A stretch of 64,000 nucleotides of DNA, taken from positions 434,001 to 498,000 of the forward strand of contig NZ_PKRQ01000003.1 of the NCBI RefSeq assembly GCF_002855575.1, read 5' to 3'. This document shows, piece after piece, positions 6,896 through 16,307 of the stretch. Position numbers and translations under genes: made by a program. The stretch's first letter is position 1; each line of letters begins with the position of its first letter. Origin of the DNA: Tabrizicola sp. TH137 (GTDB taxonomy: Bacteria > Pseudomonadota > Alphaproteobacteria > Rhodobacterales > Rhodobacteraceae). The notes under the pieces are model-generated. The model ran no database searches. It saw only the letters and a list, made by a program, of their open reading frames with translations, and was not told the DNA's origin.

Positions 6896-9736
6896 TCACT
6901 CCGCCGCCTGGGCATAGCTCTCCACAGGCGGGCAGATGCAGATCAGGTTGCGGTCGCCATGGACATTGTCCACCCGCCCCACGGGGGGCCAGTACTTGTC
7001 CACCCGGAAGGCCCCGGGGGGGAAGCACCCTTGCTCGCGGGGATACTTCCGCGTCCAGTCCGCCACCAGATCCTCCACCGTGTGCGGCGCATGGCGCAGG
7101 GGGCTGTCCTCGGCCGAAATCTCTCCCTTTTCAACGGCTTCGATCTCGGCCCTGATCGCCATCAAGGCGGTGATGAACCGGTCGATCTCGGCCTTCGTCT
7201 CGCTTTCCGTCGGCTCCACCATCAATGTCCCCGCCACCGGCCAGCTCATCGTCGGCGCGTGGAACCCGTTGTCGATCAGCCGCTTGGCGATGTCATCCAC
7301 CGTCACGCCAACATCCGCAAAAGGCCGCGTATCCAGGATGCATTCATGCGCCACCCGCCCCTTGTTGCCCATGAACAAGATCGGATAGGCCCCCTTCAGC
7401 CGCGCCGCGATGTAATTGGCATTCAGGATCGCCACCCGCGTCGCCTGCGTCAGCCCCTCGCCCCCCATCATCAGGCAATAGGCCCATGAAATCAGCAGGA
7501 TGGAGGCAGACCCATAAGGCGCAGCCGACACCGGCCCTTCGCCCTGCGCCCCCTCCGGATGCCCCGGCAGATAGGGCGCCAGATGCGCCTTCACCCCAAT
7601 CGGCCCCATCCCCGGCCCACCGCCGCCATGCGGAATGGCAAAGGTCTTGTGCAGGTTCAGGTGGCTCACATCCGACCCGATCTCGCCGGGTTTCACCAAC
7701 CCGACCAGGGCATTCATATTCGCCCCGTCCAGATAGACCTGCCCGCCATGGTCATGCGTGATCTTGCAAATCTCCCGCACCGTCTCCTCGAACACCCCAT
7801 GGGTGGACGGATAGGTGATCATGCAGGCCGCCAGATTTTCTCCAGCTTCCTCAGCCCTTTGCCGGAAATCCTCCAGATCCACATCGCCATTCGGGGCGGA
7901 TTTCACCACCACCACCTGCATCCCCGCCATCTGCGCCGAAGCCGGGTTCGTCCCATGGGCCGATACCGGGATCAGGCAGATGTTCCGGTGCCCCTCGCCC
8001 CGCGCACGGTGATAGGCCTGAATGGTAAGCAATCCCGCATATTCCCCCTGAGCCCCACTATTGGGCTGCATGGAGAAGGCATCATATCCCGTCACCTCGC
8101 AGAGCTTCTCCGTCAGATCGGCAATCGCCTCGCGATAGCCCGCTGCCTGATCCGCCGGCGCGAAAGGATGCAGAGTGCCGAATTCCGGCCAGGTGATCGG
8201 CATCATCTCCGCCGCCGCGTTCAGCTTCATGGTGCAAGACCCAAGCGGGATCATCGCCCGGTCCAGCGCAAGGTCGCGGTCCGACAGGCGGCGCATATAG
8301 CGCATCATCTCGGATTCCGCGCGGTTCATGTGGAACACCGGATGGGTCAGATATTCCGTCTGCCGCACCATATCCTCAGGGAAACCAAGGCTCGCCCGAT
8401 GCGGCGGCACGCCTTCGATGCCAAAGGCCCGCAGCACGCGGATCAGCACCTTCTCATCCGTCGTCTCATCCAGCGAAATCCCCACCCGATCCGTCCCGAT
8501 CTTGCGGAAATTCAACCCCTCATGCCGTGCCGCCGCCAGAATACCGGCCTGCCCCACGCCCACTTCCACCGTGATCGTGTCGAAAAACGCCTTGGGCGAC
8601 ACTTTCGCCCCCGCCGCCTTCAAGGCCCGCGCCAGACGGTTGGTCAGGAAATGCACCCGTTCCGCAATGGCGCGCAGGCCCTTCGGCCCGTGGAACACCG
8701 CATAGAAGGACGCCATCACCGCCAGCAAGGCCTGCGCCGTGCAGACATTCGATGTCGCCTTCTCGCGCCGGATATGCTGCTCGCGCGTCTGAAGCGACAG
8801 GCGATAGGCCTTGTTCCCCCGCGCGTCGATGGAAACCCCGACAATCCGCCCCGGCATCGCCCGCTTGTAGTCGTCCTTGCAGGACATGAAGGCCGCATGT
8901 GGCCCGCCATAGCCCAGCGGCACGCCAAAACGCTGGCTCGACCCGATGGCAATATCCGCCCCCATCGCGCCCGGTTCTTTCAAAATCGTTAACGCCAGCA
9001 GATCGGTCGCCACGATGGCCACCGCCTTCGCCGCATGAAGCGCCGCGATTTCCTTCGTGAAATCAATCACATGGCCATAGGTCCCGGGATACTGGAAAAT
9101 CGCGCCGAAGACCTGCTCCGCCACCATCTTCGCCGGATCGCCCACGATCACCTCAATCCCCAAAGGCACCGCGCGGGTCTTGATCACCGCAATGGTTTGC
9201 GGATGGCAGCCATGATCGACAAAGAAGCCCCGCGCCTTGGACTTCGCCACCCGCTCCGCCATCGCCATGGCCTCTGCCGCCGCCGTCGCCTCGTCCAGCA
9301 GCGACGCATTGGCCACCGGCAACCCGGTCAGGTCCGCAATCATCGTCTGGTAATTCAACAGCGCCTCAAGCCGCCCCTGCGCGATTTCGGGCTGATAGGG
9401 AGTATAAGCGGTGTACCAGGCCGGGTTTTCCAGAATGTTCCGCTGGATCGCGGGCGGCGTCACCGTGCCGTAATAGCCCTGCCCGATCAGGCTGGTCATC
9501 ACCTTGTTCTTCGCACCCACCTCCCGCATCCGCGCCAGCAACGCATGCTCCGACAAGGGCGCCCAGCCCAGCGCGACCTTCTGGCGGATCGAGGCCGGCA
9601 CCGTCTGGTCAATCAGCTCGTCCAGCGTCTTGACCCCCACGACCTTCAGCATCTCGGCCATCTCGGCGGGCGAAGGGCCGATATGGCGGCGATTGGCGAA
9701 ATCATAGGGATTGTAATCGACAGGGGTATAGCTCAT
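6896..9736 (-). CDS. gcvP: Glycine dehydrogenase (decarboxylating), P protein
   Basis: The 946-residue single-chain P protein decarboxylates glycine with PLP and passes the aminomethyl group to the lipoyl arm of GcvH. Both homologous halves are visible. The N-terminal half carries the [18 protein letters not shown] region; the C-terminal half carries the PLP-lysine motif [18 protein letters not shown], with the lysine near residue 696. [13 protein letters not shown] at 9736 is the start; the frame extends 16 residues upstream without conservation. It is last in the gcvT-gcvH-gcvP operon. A palindrome pair lies in the 111-base gap after gcvH. Confidence 0.96.
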   Translation of the reverse strand: MSYTPVDYNPYDFANRRHIGPSPAEMAEMLKVVGVKTLDELIDQTVPASIRQKVALGWAPLSEHALLARMREVGAKNKVMTSLIGQGYYGTVTPPAIQRNILENPAWYTAYTPYQPEIAQGRLEALLNYQTMIADLTGLPVANASLLDEATAAAEAMAMAERVAKSKARGFFVDHGCHPQTIAVIKTRAVPLGIEVIVGDPAKMVAEQVFGAIFQYPGTYGHVIDFTKEIAALHAAKAVAIVATDLLALTILKEPGAMGADIAIGSSQRFGVPLGYGGPHAAFMSCKDDYKRAMPGRIVGVSIDARGNKAYRLSLQTREQHIRREKATSNVCTAQALLAVMASFYAVFHGPKGLRAIAERVHFLTNRLARALKAAGAKVSPKAFFDTITVEVGVGQAGILAAARHEGLNFRKIGTDRVGISLDETTDEKVLIRVLRAFGIEGVPPHRASLGFPEDMVRQTEYLTHPVFHMNRAESEMMRYMRRLSDRDLALDRAMIPLGSCTMKLNAAAEMMPITWPEFGTLHPFAPADQAAGYREAIADLTEKLCEVTGYDAFSMQPNSGAQGEYAGLLTIQAYHRARGEGHRNICLIPVSAHGTNPASAQMAGMQVVVVKSAPNGDVDLEDFRQRAEEAGENLAACMITYPSTHGVFEETVREICKITHDHGGQVYLDGANMNALVGLVKPGEIGSDVSHLNLHKTFAIPHGGGGPGMGPIGVKAHLAPYLPGHPEGAQGEGPVSAAPYGSASILLISWAYCLMMGGEGLTQATRVAILNANYIAARLKGAYPILFMGNKGRVAHECILDTRPFADVGVTVDDIAKRLIDNGFHAPTMSWPVAGTLMVEPTESETKAEIDRFITALMAIRAEIEAVEKGEISAEDSPLRHAPHTVEDLVADWTRKYPREQGCFPPGAFRVDKYWPPVGRVDNVHGDRNLICICPPVESYAQAAE

Positions 9737-9782
9737 GGCGCGAACCTCGGATTGGGGGAAGACGGGCGCACCCGCGCCCGCC

Positions 9783-9827
9783 AAATTCCTTCGAAGGAAT
9801 TTGCAAAAGTTTTCAAAAAACTTTTGC
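9783..9827. repeat. TTCGAA palindrome pair between gcvH and gcvP
   Basis: A perfect 20-bp palindrome (AAATTCCTTCGAAGGAATTT, 9783-9802) abuts an 11-bp perfect hairpin, GCAAAAGTTTT / CAA / AAAACTTTTGC (9803-9827). The A/T richness is striking against the high-GC surroundings. A related pair lies at 49122-49166. Inside the gcv operon it could act as an RNA-processing or attenuation structure that sets the gcvH:gcvP ratio; this is inference. Confidence 0.75.
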
Positions 9828-9847
9828 CTTTCAACGGCCTGACCGGA

Positions 9848-10207
9848 TCACCCGATCAGGTCGGCATATTCGTCCTCGTCCATGAACTGGTCCAGCACGT
9901 CCAGATCATCGACCTTCATCTTGAAGAACCAGGCCGATCCCGTCGGGTCCTCGTTCACAAGGCCGGGGTTATCCACCAGCTTGGAATTCACCGCGACGAT
10001 CTCGCCATCCACCGGCGCCAGGATGTCCGAGGCGGCCTTCACGCTCTCGATCACCACCACCTCATCGCCTGCGGCGACCATGGTCTCCGTCTCGGGCAGT
10101 TCGACGAACACCACATCGCCCAGTTGCGTCGCGGCATGTTCGGTGATCCCGACCACGACCAGATCGCCCTCGACCCGCAGCCATTCATGTTCTTCGGTAT
10201 ATTTCAT
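9848..10207 (-). CDS. gcvH: Glycine cleavage system H protein
   Basis: The 119-residue lipoyl carrier protein begins MKYTEEHEWLRVEGD, and the lipoylation lysine is Lys57 in IESVKAASD. It shuttles the aminomethyl group from GcvP to GcvT and is reoxidised by dihydrolipoyl dehydrogenase. Length and motifs are typical. It lies 9 bases after gcvT on the minus strand and is co-transcribed with it. Confidence 0.97.
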   Translation of the reverse strand: MKYTEEHEWLRVEGDLVVVGITEHAATQLGDVVFVELPETETMVAAGDEVVVIESVKAASDILAPVDGEIVAVNSKLVDNPGLVNEDPTGSAWFFKMKVDDLDVLDQFMDEDEYADLIG

Positions 10208-10216
10208 CGCGCATCC

Positions 10217-11338
10217 TCAACGCTTGTAGGTGGTAGGATTGAAAGGCATCTCGGCCACGGCGACGGGCAGGCGCTTGCCGCGCACCTCCCCCTCGATCAC
10301 CGTCCCGGTTTCCGCATAAGACGCAGGGACATAGCCCATGGCAACAGGGGCCTCGACACTTGGCCCGAACCCGCCCGAGGTGACCTTGCCCAGCGGCGTG
10401 CCATCGGCGGCGAACAACTCCACCCCTTCGCGCATCGGCGCCCGGCCTTCGGGCCGCAGGCCCACGCGCCGCCGCTCGGGTCCCTCGGCCAGTTCCCGCA
10501 GGATGCGCGTCGCGCCGGGAAAGCCGCCCTCCCGCGCGCCCCCCGCCCGCCGCGCCTTCTGGATCGCCCAGGACAGCCCCGCCTCCACCGGGCTCGTGCC
10601 CGTGTCGATGTCATGCCCGTAAAGGCACAGCCCCGCCTCCAGCCGCAAACTGTCCCGCGCGCCAAGGCCGATGGGCGCCACCCCCTCCTGCGCCAAGAGC
10701 GCCCGGACAAACCCTTCCGCCTGCGCCTCCGGCACCGAAACCTCGAACCCATCCTCGCCGGTATAGCCAGAGCGCGACACCCAAAGCGCCGCCCCCTGCC
10801 AGCCGAAAATCCCCACATCCATGAAGCGCATCGCCGCCACGCCCGGCACCAGCGCCGCCAGCGCCGCCTCTGCCCCCGGCCCCTGCACCGCGATCAGCGC
10901 GCGGTCGGCCAGAAACTCCACCTCCGCCACATCCCCCAGATGCGCCCGCAGATGCGCCACATCCGCCTCCTTGCAGGCGGCATTGACGACAACGAAGAGA
11001 TGATCCCCCCGATGCGCGAACATCAGGTCATCCAGAATCCCCCCCGTCTCATTGGTGAACAGCCCATAGCGCTGCCGCCCTTCGGCCAGCCCAAGCACAT
11101 CCACCGGCATCAGCGCCTCGAAGCCAAGGCACAGCGCCTCCATCCCCCGCTTCGGGCGCAGGATGACCTGCCCCATATGGGACACGTCGAACAGCCCGGC
11201 GGCAGAGCGCGTATGCAGATGTTCCTTCATCACGCCTGCGGGATATTGCACCGGCATCTCATAGCCGGCGAAGGGAACCATCTTCCCGCCCAGTTCCACA
11301 TGCAGGTCATGCAGACCCAATCGCTTCAGGTCGGACAA
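10217..11338 (-). CDS. gcvT: Aminomethyltransferase (glycine cleavage T protein)
   Basis: This protein transfers the one-carbon unit from lipoyl-GcvH to tetrahydrofolate. The protein shows LGLHDLHVELGGKMVPFAGYEMPVQYP, SAAGLFDVSHMGQV and the C-terminal GYTGEDGFEVSVP and NPTTYKR segments. No ATG fits the conserved start. A TTG at 11338 preceded by AAGGAGAAGGACGA gives an N-terminus (SDLKRLGLHDLHVE) like known T proteins, about 373 residues. The frame remains open to another TTG at 11356, but that would consume the ribosome-binding site. The glycine riboswitch ends roughly 60 bases upstream. Confidence 0.93.
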   Translation of the reverse strand: MSDLKRLGLHDLHVELGGKMVPFAGYEMPVQYPAGVMKEHLHTRSAAGLFDVSHMGQVILRPKRGMEALCLGFEALMPVDVLGLAEGRQRYGLFTNETGGILDDLMFAHRGDHLFVVVNAACKEADVAHLRAHLGDVAEVEFLADRALIAVQGPGAEAALAALVPGVAAMRFMDVGIFGWQGAALWVSRSGYTGEDGFEVSVPEAQAEGFVRALLAQEGVAPIGLGARDSLRLEAGLCLYGHDIDTGTSPVEAGLSWAIQKARRAGGAREGGFPGATRILRELAEGPERRRVGLRPEGRAPMREGVELFAADGTPLGKVTSGGFGPSVEAPVAMGYVPASYAETGTVIEGEVRGKRLPVAVAEMPFNPTTYKR

Positions 11339-11399
11339 TCGTCCTTCTCCTTCCAAAGCGCCGGTCTTTTCAACGCGGCACCGTCCGGACAGGCCGATC

Positions 11400-11605
11400 C
11401 CTGTCCCACGATGCCCCCTCTGTCCCTGCCCGTCACGGGCGCCTGAGATCGTTATCCCTTCGGCGGGCGCATCCGCGCCACTCTCCAGAGTTCTTCGCCA
11501 GCAACGGTCCTGTTGCCTGAGAGTTTACCGGGGCGGTTGCTCCTTCGGCACCGGCTCCCACGGGGTTGCCCCCGCGCGCCGGATTCTCCCGATGCTGACG
11601 CATCC
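11400..11605 (-). promoter_or_regulatory. Tandem glycine riboswitch (gcvT leader)
   Basis: On the minus strand the first aptamer shows the glycine-riboswitch landmarks in order: GGGAGAATCC, GCCGAAGGAGCAACCGCCCC, AAACTCTCAGGCAACAGGAC and CTCTGGAGAG. After a very short linker a second aptamer follows: GCGCCCGCCGAAGGGATAAC, then TCTCAGGCGCC and an AGGGACAGAGGGG tail. Two adjacent aptamers ahead of gcvT are the classical arrangement; in gcv operons glycine binding normally switches expression on. The exact ends and the expression platform are not resolved by eye. Confidence 0.92.
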
Positions 11606-11695
11606 TGCGTAACCCGCCGCCCCCGCCGCAGGCAAGTGGAAATTCGAATACGACTGCATACAATCCGAAAACGGCAAAATCTGCCGCGCCCGCCC

Positions 11696-13090
11696 TCAGA
11701 CCCGCGCCCCCGCTGCCACCCGGTCGATCACCCGCAAGGCCAGCGCCACCGCAAGGATGCCGAAGATCACGCCGCCCACCGCCTGCCCGATCAGCACCCC
11801 TTCCGCGCCCCACCACATCCCGAAGGCAAGGGCGAAAGGCACCGTCCCGATGGTGTGCCGCCCCCAGTTCACCATGGTCGATTGCATCGCCGCCCCCAGA
11901 TTGTTGCAGGCGGCATTGGCCACAAAGATCAACCCGTTGAAGAAGAACAGCAAACTCAGCGGCCCGCAGAACAGGTAGATCAGATCGCGCGTCAATCCCT
12001 CGGCATGGAAGGCATCCGCGATGGCCCCCCGTGAAAGGAAAAGCACCGCCGACATCACCACGATCACCAGCCCGGCAAACAGGATCGAATCCCAGAAGGC
12101 CCGCCGCACCCTGTCCATCTTTCCTGCACCGAGGTTCTGGCCAAGGATCGGCCCCACCGCCCCCGACAGCGCAAAGATGATGCCAAAGGCCACCGGCGTC
12201 AGCCTCCCCGCAATCGCCATCCCCGCCACTGCCGCCTCGCCATAGCCCGCCACCATCCGCGTGACGACCGCCTGCCCCACGGGCGTCGCCAGTTGCGTCA
12301 GGATCGCCGGGCCAGAGATGGCGAACAAAGGCACCGCCGCCGCCACGACACTCGCCCCCGAGGGCCGCCCGAACCCGCCGTAATGCCGCCAGATCGGCCA
12401 CAGCGCCATGCCGGCAATCGCCGCCCGCGACCCCCAGCCCGCCAGCGCCGCACCCGTCAGCCCAAGATCGGCCCAGAGGATCAGCACCGGGTCCAGCGCC
12501 GCCAGCACGATCGCCCCCCAGACCGTCACCATCATGCCGCGCCGCGCATCCCCATGCGCCCGCAGAACCCCCGCCCCGATCATGCCGATCATCAGCAAGG
12601 GCTGCGACGGGATCAGCACCCGCAGGTAATGCAACGCCTCCGCCGCCGTCTCGCCCGTGGCCCCCAGCAACGCCACGATTGGCGGCAGAAAAACCCAGAC
12701 CAGCGCCGCAAAACCCGCCCCGAAAGCCGCGCCCAGCAGCAGCCCCTCCGTCGTCCGCTGCCGCGCCAGTGCGATATCCCGCGCCCCCACCGCCCGCGCC
12801 ACCAGCGCCGACACCCCGACCGAAAGCCCGATCCCGAAGGCCGTGGTGAAGAACAGCACCGCCCCGGCATAGCCGATGGCGGCCGTCTTCTCCGGATCCT
12901 GCAACCACGAGATATAAAGCATGTTGATCAGGTCCACGACGAAGATCGCCATCAACCCGACCGACGAGGTCAAAGACATCACCGCCACATGGCGGAACAG
13001 GTTCCCCGTGACGAACTTCCCCACCACCGGGGCCGCCCCGACAGCCGCCCCCGCCTCGCCTTCGACCGTTGCCGCCACCACTGCCCCCAT
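11696..13090 (-). CDS. MATE family efflux transporter
   Basis: The roughly 464-residue protein has about twelve hydrophobic segments in two similar halves. MATE-type motifs include FRHVAVMSLTSSVGLMAIFVVDLINMLYIS near the start, VGARDIALAR after the second helix, and GPILGQNLGAGKMDRVRRAFW mid-protein. Such transporters export cationic or other organic compounds against Na+ or H+. ATG 13090 is chosen (GGAG upstream); the frame runs to a GTG at 13123 without a good site. It is transcribed toward the riboswitch region and is probably monocistronic. The substrate is unknown. Confidence 0.88.
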   Translation of the reverse strand: MGAVVAATVEGEAGAAVGAAPVVGKFVTGNLFRHVAVMSLTSSVGLMAIFVVDLINMLYISWLQDPEKTAAIGYAGAVLFFTTAFGIGLSVGVSALVARAVGARDIALARQRTTEGLLLGAAFGAGFAALVWVFLPPIVALLGATGETAAEALHYLRVLIPSQPLLMIGMIGAGVLRAHGDARRGMMVTVWGAIVLAALDPVLILWADLGLTGAALAGWGSRAAIAGMALWPIWRHYGGFGRPSGASVVAAAVPLFAISGPAILTQLATPVGQAVVTRMVAGYGEAAVAGMAIAGRLTPVAFGIIFALSGAVGPILGQNLGAGKMDRVRRAFWDSILFAGLVIVVMSAVLFLSRGAIADAFHAEGLTRDLIYLFCGPLSLLFFFNGLIFVANAACNNLGAAMQSTMVNWGRHTIGTVPFALAFGMWWGAEGVLIGQAVGGVIFGILAVALALRVIDRVAAGARV

Positions 13091-13122
13091 GACCGGGACT
13101 CCGGCCCCGTCGTCCAACTGCA

Positions 13123-13172
13123 CTTTCTGTCTTCAAATATCCCACGGGGGTCTGGGGGTGTGAAACCCCCAG
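13123..13172. repeat. CTTTCTGTC..AAATATCC intergenic element with G/C hairpin
   Basis: A CTTTCTGTCTTCAAATATCC head is followed by a CTGGGGGT / ACCCCCAG hairpin. The head resembles the CTTTCTGTCCAGAAATATCC heads of the three-copy array at 22306-22765, so this is a single diverged member of that set. It lies between gltX and the MATE gene, both on the minus strand. Confidence 0.5.
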
Positions 13173-13224
13173 TCCGCCCTTTCGACCATCACAAGGTCGG
13201 GAACGGCGCGGCGCAGACCGGTCC

Positions 13225-14562
13225 CTAGCCCGCCTTCACCACCTTCAGCAGCGGCATCACATCGGCCATCTCCGGCCCGTTCGCCCGCCCCGTCAGCGCC
13301 TTGCGCAAGGGCATGTAAAGCTGCTTGCCCTTCCGCCCGGTCGCGGCCTTGACGGCTTCCGTCCATTCGCCCCAGGTGGCACTGGTCCAGGGCCGCGCCG
13401 GCAGCATCGCCATGGCCTCCCGGATGAAATCCTCATCCCCCGCCTCGACCATCGGCTCGGCCCCTTTCGAGAACAGCTCCCACCATTCCCCCAGATCGGC
13501 CAGCACGGTGATGTTGCCCTTGGCCACGTTCCAGAAGGCCTCCGCCTCCGCCTCCGGCACGCCCAGCGCCGCGATGCGGTCAGCAACGGCCGCAAAGGGA
13601 AGCCCCTGCACATGCGCCCGCGTCAGCGGGAACAGGTCCTCGGCATCGAATTTCGTCGGCGCCGCGCCAAAGCTGCCCACATCGAACCCGTCGATCAGGT
13701 CCTGCATGCTCGACGCCAGTTCCACCGGCTTTGAAGACCCCAGCCGCGCCATCAGCGACATCAGCGCCAGCGGCGCCACCCCCCGCGCCCGCAGGTCGCG
13801 CAAGCTCAGAACGCCCAGCCGCTTGGACAGTTCCTCGCCCTGAGGCCCGGTCAGCAGGCTGTGATGGGCAAATTCCGGCGGCGTGCCGCCCAGTGCCTTC
13901 ATGATCTGGATCTGCGTCGCCGTATTCGTCACATGATCGGCACCCCGCACGATATGGGTGACCCCCATGTCCACATCATCCACCGACGAGGCGAAGGTAT
14001 AGAGCACCTGCCCATCCGCCTTGATCAGCACCGGGTCCGACACGCTCGCCGCGTCGATGGAGATATCTCCGATGATCCCGTCCCGCCACTCGATCCGCTC
14101 CTGATCCAGACGGAAGCGCCAATAACCCTGCCGCCCCTCGGCGCGGTAGGCGGCCTTCTGCTCCTCGGTCAGGTGCAAGGACGCCCGGTCATAGACCGGC
14201 GGCTTGCCCATGTTCAGAAGTTTCTTCCGCTTCAGGTCCAGTTCCGTGGGCGTCTCGAAACACTCATAGAACCGCCCCGCCGCCTTTAGCTGCTCGGCGG
14301 CCTCGGCATAGCGCGCCAGCCGCTTCGACTGCTGCTCCACCCGGTCATACTCGATACCGAGCCAGGCCAGATCCTCCTTCAGCCCGTCGATATATTCCTG
14401 CTTCGACCGTTCCTGATCCGTATCGTCCAGCCGCAGGATGAAGGTCCCGCCCGCCTTGCGGGTAATCAGGTAATTCATCAGCGCGGTGCGCAGGTTGCCC
14501 ACATGGATATATCCGGTGGGCGAAGGCGCGAAACGGGTGGTGACTTTCGACGGCGTGGTCAT
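13225..14562 (-). CDS. gltX: Glutamyl-tRNA synthetase (GltX-type)
   Basis: The 445-residue class I synthetase charges tRNA-Glu, and in many Alphaproteobacteria one of two copies also charges tRNA-Gln for later amidation. The ATP site reads PSPTGYIHVGNLRTAL, so the HIGH-type motif is degenerate. The KMSKS-type loop is represented by ELSKR, in PQGEELSKRLGVLSL. The C-terminal anticodon-binding region is present. This signature suits the second, shorter GluRS type found in Alphaproteobacteria with two gltX genes, but that assignment is inference without alignment. Confidence 0.9.
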   Translation of the reverse strand: MTTPSKVTTRFAPSPTGYIHVGNLRTALMNYLITRKAGGTFILRLDDTDQERSKQEYIDGLKEDLAWLGIEYDRVEQQSKRLARYAEAAEQLKAAGRFYECFETPTELDLKRKKLLNMGKPPVYDRASLHLTEEQKAAYRAEGRQGYWRFRLDQERIEWRDGIIGDISIDAASVSDPVLIKADGQVLYTFASSVDDVDMGVTHIVRGADHVTNTATQIQIMKALGGTPPEFAHHSLLTGPQGEELSKRLGVLSLRDLRARGVAPLALMSLMARLGSSKPVELASSMQDLIDGFDVGSFGAAPTKFDAEDLFPLTRAHVQGLPFAAVADRIAALGVPEAEAEAFWNVAKGNITVLADLGEWWELFSKGAEPMVEAGDEDFIREAMAMLPARPWTSATWGEWTEAVKAATGRKGKQLYMPLRKALTGRANGPEMADVMPLLKVVKAG

Positions 14563-14643
14563 GGGAAAGGGCTCCGTTGGACCCCCGTTCCTCTTTCACA
14601 GGCCCGCGCTTTTGTCCATATCTGGGGGGAAAGCGAGGGTGCC

Positions 14644-15081
14644 ATGACCACAGCCGAAACCGACGACGCCCAGCCCCCCGGCTGGGACGCCTTCACCGCG
14701 CCCGACCTCGCGCTCTTCGAACAACTCGCCCATGACGCGGTGGCGAAGCTGCCCCAGCCCTGGCGCGACCACGCCGCCCGCGTGGCGCTGCGCATCGTCG
14801 ATTTCCCGCCCGATGACGTGCTCGAGTCGATGGGGATGGAAGACCCCTACGAACTGACCGGCCTCTACGAAGGCATACCGCTGACCGAGAAGTCGGTGAT
14901 GGACCAGCCCACCCATCCCGATATTGTCTGGCTCTTCCGCCGCCCGATCCTGGAGGAATGGATCGACCGCGGCGATGTCGGCCTCGGCGACCTGATCGCC
15001 CATGTCGTGGTCCATGAACTCGCCCATCATTTCGGCTGGTCCGACGACGACATCGCCCGCATCGACCCCTGGTGGGAGTAG
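14644..15081 (+). CDS. Predicted zincin-like metallopeptidase (DUF1025 type)
   Basis: The 145-residue protein carries the HExxH zinc motif in VVHELAHHFGWSDDDI near its C-terminus (~128). It also has the family's upstream patterns VRIVDFPPDDV-like and LTGLYEGIPLTEKS. Proteins of this minigluzincin-like family are small and cytosolic with no signal peptide; their substrates are unknown. The start at 14644 follows GCGAGGG; the frame extends further upstream over the gltX 5' region and is rejected. The stop codon TAG lies within a GTAGGG palindrome. Confidence 0.82.
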   Translation: MTTAETDDAQPPGWDAFTAPDLALFEQLAHDAVAKLPQPWRDHAARVALRIVDFPPDDVLESMGMEDPYELTGLYEGIPLTEKSVMDQPTHPDIVWLFRRPILEEWIDRGDVGLGDLIAHVVVHELAHHFGWSDDDIARIDPWWE

Positions 15082-15103
15082 GGCGGGGTTCACCCCGCCA
15101 ACC
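15078..15103. repeat. GTAGGG palindrome overlapping a stop codon
   Basis: GTAGGGCGGGGTTCACCCCG followed by CC: a short palindrome whose leading TAG is the stop codon of the metallopeptidase gene. It belongs to the dispersed GTAGGG family. The overlap with the last codon suggests the element, or its insertion, replaced the original gene end. Confidence 0.75.
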
Positions 15104-15207
15104 CGCACAACGCATGTGCGCCGACGCGCATGCCCTGACAAAGGCGTGAATGGCCCCTCCCGCCCAAGGCCCTATCCTTTCGCATAGTCGAACCCACGGA
15201 GGATGCC

Positions 15208-16143
15208 ATGACGACCCCGACCCTGTCGCGCCGGATGGCGCTGTTTGCCGGTGCCGCCCTTCCCCTCGCCGCCCCCGCGCTGCTCAGCGCCCGCCCTGCC
15301 CTCGCCGCCGCCCCGCAGCAAGGCGCGATGCACGCCCCCTTCCACCGCGTGAAACTCGGCGGGTTCGAGGTGACCACCGTCCTCGCCGGCACCCGCGCCG
15401 GCGACAAGCCGCAGGAAACCTTCGGCATGAACGTCCCGCCCGAAGAATTCGCCGCCGTCTCCGCCGCGAATTTCATCCCGGCTGACAAGACCTTCAACTT
15501 CTTCACCCCCGTCGTGGTGAACACCGGGACCGAACTGGTCCTCTTCGACACCGGCCTCTCCGCCGAAGGCACCACCGCCGCCCTCGCCAGCGCCGGGATC
15601 ACGCCTGACCAGATCGACATCGTGGTCATCACCCATATGCATGGCGACCATATCGGCGGCCTCTCCGCCGAAGACGGCACCGTCACCTATCCCAATGCCC
15701 GCTATGTGACCGGCGCCACCGAACACAACACCTGGTCCACCGCCGCGAACGAGAATTTCGACGCCAAGGTCAAACCGCTGAACGACAAGTTCACCTTCCT
15801 CGACGATGGCGGGGCCGTGGTCTCGGGCATCACCGCCATGGCCGCGCCCGGCCACACGCCCGGCCATTTCACCTATATGCTGGAATCGGGCGGCTCGCGC
15901 ATGGCGATCCTCGCGGACACGACCAACCATTATGTCTGGTCGCTCGCCTATCCCGATTGGGAAGTGCGCTTCGATCAGGACAAGGCGCAGGCCGCCGCGA
16001 CCCGGCGCCAGATCCTCGGCATGCTCGCCACCGACCGCATCCCCTTCGCGGGCTACCACATGCCCTTCCCCGCCATCGGCTTTGTCGAGACGAATGGGGA
16101 CGGCTTCCGCTACGTCCCGGCCAGCTATCAGCTCATGCTCTGA
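15208..16143 (+). CDS. Tat-exported metallo-beta-lactamase-fold hydrolase
   Basis: The 311-residue protein begins LSRRMALFAGAALPLAAPAL, a twin-arginine-like signal ending near residue 32 (ALA). The mature part has the metallo-beta-lactamase fold with the HxHxDH motif in VVITHMHGDHIGG (~145) and a later GHTPGHFTY histidine. The FF.PVVVNTG..LVLFDTG strand pattern matches lactonase and methyl-parathion-hydrolase-like members. It is probably periplasmic and hydrolytic; the substrate is unknown. A GGAGGA ribosome-binding site precedes the ATG. Confidence 0.85.
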   Translation: MTTPTLSRRMALFAGAALPLAAPALLSARPALAAAPQQGAMHAPFHRVKLGGFEVTTVLAGTRAGDKPQETFGMNVPPEEFAAVSAANFIPADKTFNFFTPVVVNTGTELVLFDTGLSAEGTTAALASAGITPDQIDIVVITHMHGDHIGGLSAEDGTVTYPNARYVTGATEHNTWSTAANENFDAKVKPLNDKFTFLDDGGAVVSGITAMAAPGHTPGHFTYMLESGGSRMAILADTTNHYVWSLAYPDWEVRFDQDKAQAAATRRQILGMLATDRIPFAGYHMPFPAIGFVETNGDGFRYVPASYQLML

Positions 16144-16148
16144 AACAG

Positions 16149-16220
16149 GCGATTTCTGACACAGAAAACGCCCCGAAATCTGCACACAGATTTCGACGCG
16201 GAATTTGCCTCAAATTCCGC
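16149..16220. repeat. Three-hairpin cluster (TG-NNN-CA family), locus A
   Basis: Three consecutive hairpins lie just after the hydrolase stop: 16149-16171 (GCGATTTCTG-ACA-CAGAAAACGC, one mismatch), 16174-16195 (CGAAATCTG-CACA-CAGATTTCG, perfect) and 16198-16220 (GCGGAATTTG-CCT-CAAATTCCGC, perfect 10 bp). Apices always read TG..CA. Related clusters lie at 27746-27857 and 54504-54599. Confidence 0.8.
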
Positions 16221-16307
16221 ATTCCCCAAAACCACGGGGGGCAGCGCTTGCCCCCCGCACTCCGTTAGCGCTATCATGTCGGCCATCCCCAGACGAAGGG
16301 CCGCATC

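Noticed and set aside
7559-11446. Long plus-strand frames opposite gcvP, gcvH and gcvT
   Set aside because: Arg/His/Pro-rich shadows of highly conserved minus-strand genes.
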